A DNA stretch of 10,746 bases. Source: CAYSPU01 sp964432995. GTDB lineage: Bacteria; Verrucomicrobiota; Verrucomicrobiia; Limisphaerales; JAHDYP01. The stretch lies in contig CAYSPU010000204.1 of NCBI GenBank assembly GCA_964432995.1, forward strand, positions 1 through 10,746, given 5' to 3'. This document shows, in pieces, positions 8,018-10,746 of this stretch (its first letter is position 1; the number at the start of each line of letters is the position of its first letter). The notes beneath the pieces were generated by a model that saw only the letters and a program-made list of their open reading frames with translations, did no database searches and was not told the DNA's origin. The position numbers and the translations under genes are program-made.

Positions 8018-9592
8018 ATGCCTGGTCATCTTGCCCTCATCCTGCATGCCCACCTGCCGTTCGTGCGCCACCCGGAGCACGAACGGTTCTTGGAGGAAAG
8101 CTGGCTGTTCGAAGCCATCACCGAGACCTACATCCCGCTCCTTCAACTCCTGGAAGGCTGGCAGCGCGACGAGATGCGCGTCCGACTCACGCTCACTCTC
8201 TCCCCGACCCTCTGCAGCATGCTCCTGGATCCCCTGCTCAAGGATCGCTACCAACGCCACCTGGACGGTCTGATCGAACTCGCCGAGAAGGAGACCCTGC
8301 GCACCCAGTGGGAGGCCGCCTACCGGCCCCTGGCCGAGATGTACTACCGGCGATTCCTCAGCACCCGGGAAACCTACTTCGCCTGCCACCGCAACCTAGT
8401 GGCCGCCTTCCGCCGCTTCCAGGAACTCGGCCTGCTGGAGATCATCACCACCGCCGCCACCCACGCGCTCCTGCCCCTGATGGCCAGCCACCCGCCCTCC
8501 CTCCGCGGGCAGATCCTCACCGCGTGCGACCACTACCGCTCCTGCTTCGGACGCAGCCCCCGCGGCATCTGGCTCCCCGAATGTGCTTACGCCAGCGGCA
8601 TCGAGCAGACCCTTCAGGAAGCCAACCTCCGCTGGTTCCTCCTCGACACCCACGGACTCCTCCACGCCAGCCCGCGACCCCGCTACGGCGTCTTTGCCCC
8701 CGTCTTCACGCCCAACGGCCTCGCCGCCTTCGGACGCGACCTCGAGTCCGCCAAGCAGGTCTGGAGCCGTCACGAAGGATACCCCGGCGATCCCCGCTAC
8801 CGCGACTTCTACCGCGACGTCGGCTTCGACCTCGACTTCGACTACGTCCGGCCCTACCTGCCGTCGCCGGTCCACCGCGGGTTCACCGGCATCAAATACC
8901 ATCGCATCACCGGACGCGAGGGGGCCAAGGAGGTCTACGACCGCCGCGTCGCCCTCGAAGCGGCGGCGGATCACGCCCAGCATTTCCTCCATGCCCGCGT
9001 CGAGCAGATCGAGCACCTCGCCAAAGCCATGGACCGCCCCCCGCTCCTGGTCTCCCCCTACGACGCCGAATTGTTCGGCCACTGGTGGTACGAGGGACCG
9101 GAGTTCCTCGATTACTTCGTCCGCAAAACCTACTTCGACCAGCACAGCTTCACCCTCGTCACGCCCGAAGAGTACCTGCACTCCCACCCCACGCTGCAGG
9201 TCTGCAACCCCAGCGAATCCAGTTGGGGCGAGGAAGGCTACTGGCGCGCTTGGCTCAACGAAACCAACGAGTGGATCTTCCCCCACCTCCAAGTAGCCCA
9301 GGAACGCATGGCCGAACTCGCCACCCGCTTCCCCGCCGCCGAAGGCCTCCGCCTCCGCGCGCTCCAGCAGGCCGCCCGGGAACTGCTCCTCGCCCAGGCC
9401 AGCGACTGGCCCTTCATCCTCCGCACCGGCACCAGCCCGGACTACGCCACCCGCCGCGTCAAAAGCCACCTCCTCCGCTTCATCGCTCTCTATGAACAGC
9501 TCACCTCCGACGGCCTCGACGAGCCGTGGCTGAGCCGGATCGAGTCCATCGACAACCTGTTCCCCGACGTGGATTACCGCCGGTGGGGTTGA
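8018..9592 (+). CDS. Glycoside hydrolase family 57 protein, probable 1,4-alpha-glucan branching enzyme
   Basis: The protein has 524 residues, normal for GH57 branching enzymes with the C-terminal helical DUF1957-type region. These enzymes cut alpha-1,4-glucan chains and reattach them as alpha-1,6 branches in glycogen. GH57 motifs appear in order: HAHLPF at 10-15, GIWLPE with the predicted nucleophile Glu188, YDAELFGHWW with the predicted acid/base Asp349, and SSWGEEGYWRAWLNETNEW. The end contains ASDWPFILRTGTSPDYA, typical of the branching-enzyme subgroup. Activity is inferred: several GH57 homologues once called branching enzymes act mainly as amylases, so specificity is less certain than the family. 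ATG 8018 is the only plausible start, since an in-frame TGA lies at 7988-7990 with no other ATG, GTG or TTG codon between. No Shine-Dalgarno sequence is present. It follows the DUF4912 gene on the same strand and ends 1 nt from the opposing ligA stop. Confidence 0.9.
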   Translation: MPGHLALILHAHLPFVRHPEHERFLEESWLFEAITETYIPLLQLLEGWQRDEMRVRLTLTLSPTLCSMLLDPLLKDRYQRHLDGLIELAEKETLRTQWEAAYRPLAEMYYRRFLSTRETYFACHRNLVAAFRRFQELGLLEIITTAATHALLPLMASHPPSLRGQILTACDHYRSCFGRSPRGIWLPECAYASGIEQTLQEANLRWFLLDTHGLLHASPRPRYGVFAPVFTPNGLAAFGRDLESAKQVWSRHEGYPGDPRYRDFYRDVGFDLDFDYVRPYLPSPVHRGFTGIKYHRITGREGAKEVYDRRVALEAAADHAQHFLHARVEQIEHLAKAMDRPPLLVSPYDAELFGHWWYEGPEFLDYFVRKTYFDQHSFTLVTPEEYLHSHPTLQVCNPSESSWGEEGYWRAWLNETNEWIFPHLQVAQERMAELATRFPAAEGLRLRALQQAARELLLAQASDWPFILRTGTSPDYATRRVKSHLLRFIALYEQLTSDGLDEPWLSRIESIDNLFPDVDYRRWG

Positions 9593-9593
9593 G

Positions 9594-10746
9594 CTAACCA
9601 CCACCTAGACGACGGAACTCGGCCTCGTCGATCACTCGAACCCCCAACTGTTGGGCTTTCTCCAGCTTCGACCCCGCCTCCTCACCAGCGAGCACGTAAT
9701 CCGTCTTGCGACTGACGCTGCCGCTCACGCGTCCCCCGAGCGCCTCGATCCTCGCCGTCGCCTGCTCCCGCGTGAGGGTCGGCAGCGTCCCGGTCAACAC
9801 GAAGGTCTTCCCGGAAAACACGCCGCCAACCGACGCCGGCCGGTGGAGCGCGGACGCGAAGTTGAGGCCCGCCTGCCGCAGTCGTTCCACCAACCGCCGG
9901 TTCCGCGCATCGCCAAACCAATCCACCACACTCCGCGCGATCACTTCCCCAACGTCCTCGGTCTGCGTCAGTTGGTCCACCCCCGCCCCCAGGAGATCGT
10001 CCAGCGTCCCGTAGGCCCGTCCCAGGGCCTTCGCCACGCCGGCGCCCACGTGCAGAATCCCCAGCCCGAACAAGAGCCGCCACAGGTCGCGCGACTTGCT
10101 CGCTTGCACCCCCTCGAGGAAGTTGCGCGCGGACTTCTCCCCCATCCGCTCGAGTGCCGCCACCTCCGCCAGTTTCAGCCGATACAGATCCGCCACCTCC
10201 AGAACCAGGCCGCGATCGACCAACTGCCGCACCAACACCTCGCCCCCACCCTCGATGTCCATCGCCCCCCGCGAACACCAATGCTCGATCCGCCCCCGAA
10301 CCTGCGCCGGACAATCCGGATTCCCACAACGCCACACCACCCCGGCCTCGCCCGCACCCAACTCCCGCGACACCGCCGTGCCGCACTCGGGACAGACGCG
10401 CGGAAACGCGAACGGTTCTTCTCGCCCCGTGCGGCGCCCCGGCACCACCCCCACCACCGCCGGAATCACCTCCCCGGCTTTCTCGATCAACACGGCATCT
10501 CCCACCCGGATGTCTTTGCGCCGCAGCTCTTCCTCGTTGTGAAGCGTGGCGCGGCTGATCGTACTGCCCGCCAGAAACACCGGCTCCAGCTCCGCCACCG
10601 GGGTCAGCGCCCCCGTGCGCCCCACCTGTATCGTGATCCCCTTCAGCCGCGTCTCCGCCCGCTCCGGAGCATACTTGAACGCCATCGCCCACCGCGGCGC
10701 CTTCGCCGTCGCCCCTGCGACCTGCGGCGTGGCTGCCGGTTCGACC
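9594..10746 (-). CDS. ligA: NAD-dependent DNA ligase LigA, C-terminal part (cut by window end)
   Basis: These are the last 383 residues of LigA, the bacterial enzyme that seals nicks during replication and repair using NAD+. The frame stays open to the window edge and the N-terminal Ia and most of the adenylation domain lie outside. Visible in order are the end of the adenylation domain (APRWAMAFKYAPE), the OB fold (GITIQVGRTGALTPVAEL, GSTISRATLHNEEE), and the four-Cys zinc finger (CPEC at 10394-10383 and CGNPDC at 10328-10311). Then come AMDIEG, helix-hairpin-helix repeats (FGLGILHVGAGVAKALG), and a BRCT domain over roughly 9835-9600 with FSGKTFVLTGTLPTLTREQA and SRKTDYVLAGEEAGSKLEKA. An internal ATG at 10685 is not the start because LigA sequence continues upstream of it. 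All key C-terminal motifs look intact. Confidence 0.96.
   Translation of the reverse strand, partial: VEPAATPQVAGATAKAPRWAMAFKYAPERAETRLKGITIQVGRTGALTPVAELEPVFLAGSTISRATLHNEEELRRKDIRVGDAVLIEKAGEVIPAVVGVVPGRRTGREEPFAFPRVCPECGTAVSRELGAGEAGVVWRCGNPDCPAQVRGRIEHWCSRGAMDIEGGGEVLVRQLVDRGLVLEVADLYRLKLAEVAALERMGEKSARNFLEGVQASKSRDLWRLLFGLGILHVGAGVAKALGRAYGTLDDLLGAGVDQLTQTEDVGEVIARSVVDWFGDARNRRLVERLRQAGLNFASALHRPASVGGVFSGKTFVLTGTLPTLTREQATARIEALGGRVSGSVSRKTDYVLAGEEAGSKLEKAQQLGVRVIDEAEFRRLGGG

Noticed and set aside
7795..9495. 566-codon plus-strand open frame overlapping DUF4912 and GH57
   Set aside because: It is extremely Pro/Arg-rich, out of frame with two clearly recognised genes, and has no domain character.
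8396..9604. 402-codon minus-strand open frame antisense to GH57
   Set aside because: It is rich in Gly, Val, Glu and Ala with no motifs; the GH57 catalytic motifs on the plus strand decide the coding strand.
9682..10692. 336-codon minus-strand frame overlapping ligA
   Set aside because: It is a Gly/Arg-rich out-of-frame shadow of ligA, whose OB, zinc-finger, HhH and BRCT motifs are all intact in the other frame.

Overview
This is a GC-rich, gene-dense bacterial chromosome segment, most likely from the Verrucomicrobiota (Pedosphaera/Limisphaera-like lineage). That placement is inferred from four things. One is a short exported protein of the 'DWYTVDGGGG...GGFWPG...FYRL' type that is typical of that group. 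The others are an adjacent DUF4912 and family-57 glycoside hydrolase pair, a McsA-McsB pair outside a Firmicutes-like context, and starts that mostly lack Shine-Dalgarno sequences. No marker gene in the window settles the taxonomy.

Layout. Positions 1-2126 (+) hold the end of a branched-chain aminotransferase (ilvE), then mcsA and mcsB, which are 1 nt apart and encode the zinc/UVR adaptor and the protein-arginine kinase. Positions 2130-4936 (-) hold acs (acetyl-CoA synthetase), with its own promoter and a hairpin terminator. Downstream of acs, after a 356-nt gap, lies a small secreted protein of unknown function. Positions 5122-5841 (+) are pyrF, which meets a stand-alone receiver-domain response regulator (5838-6248, -) tail to tail over a shared CTAG. 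Positions 6414-9592 (+) carry a DUF4912 protein with a long basic Ala/Pro-rich N-terminus, followed by a GH57 alpha-glucan branching-type enzyme. Positions 9594-10746 (-) are the C-terminal part of NAD-dependent DNA ligase (ligA), cut by the window edge.

Function. Most of the window is core metabolism and maintenance: amino acid synthesis, acetate activation, UMP synthesis, glycogen branching and DNA ligation. McsA/McsB points to arginine-phosphorylation-based protein quality control. The DUF4912/GH57 block is the most plausible two-gene functional unit with an unexplained member. I see no mobile element, CRISPR array, tRNA, rRNA or defence cassette.

The points that merit follow-up are the DUF4912 protein, a strong orphan intrinsic terminator pointing at the acs promoter, the scarcity of Shine-Dalgarno sequences, the tail-to-tail gene packing, and the lineage-specific secreted protein. 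Nothing here is clear evidence of an entirely new system.
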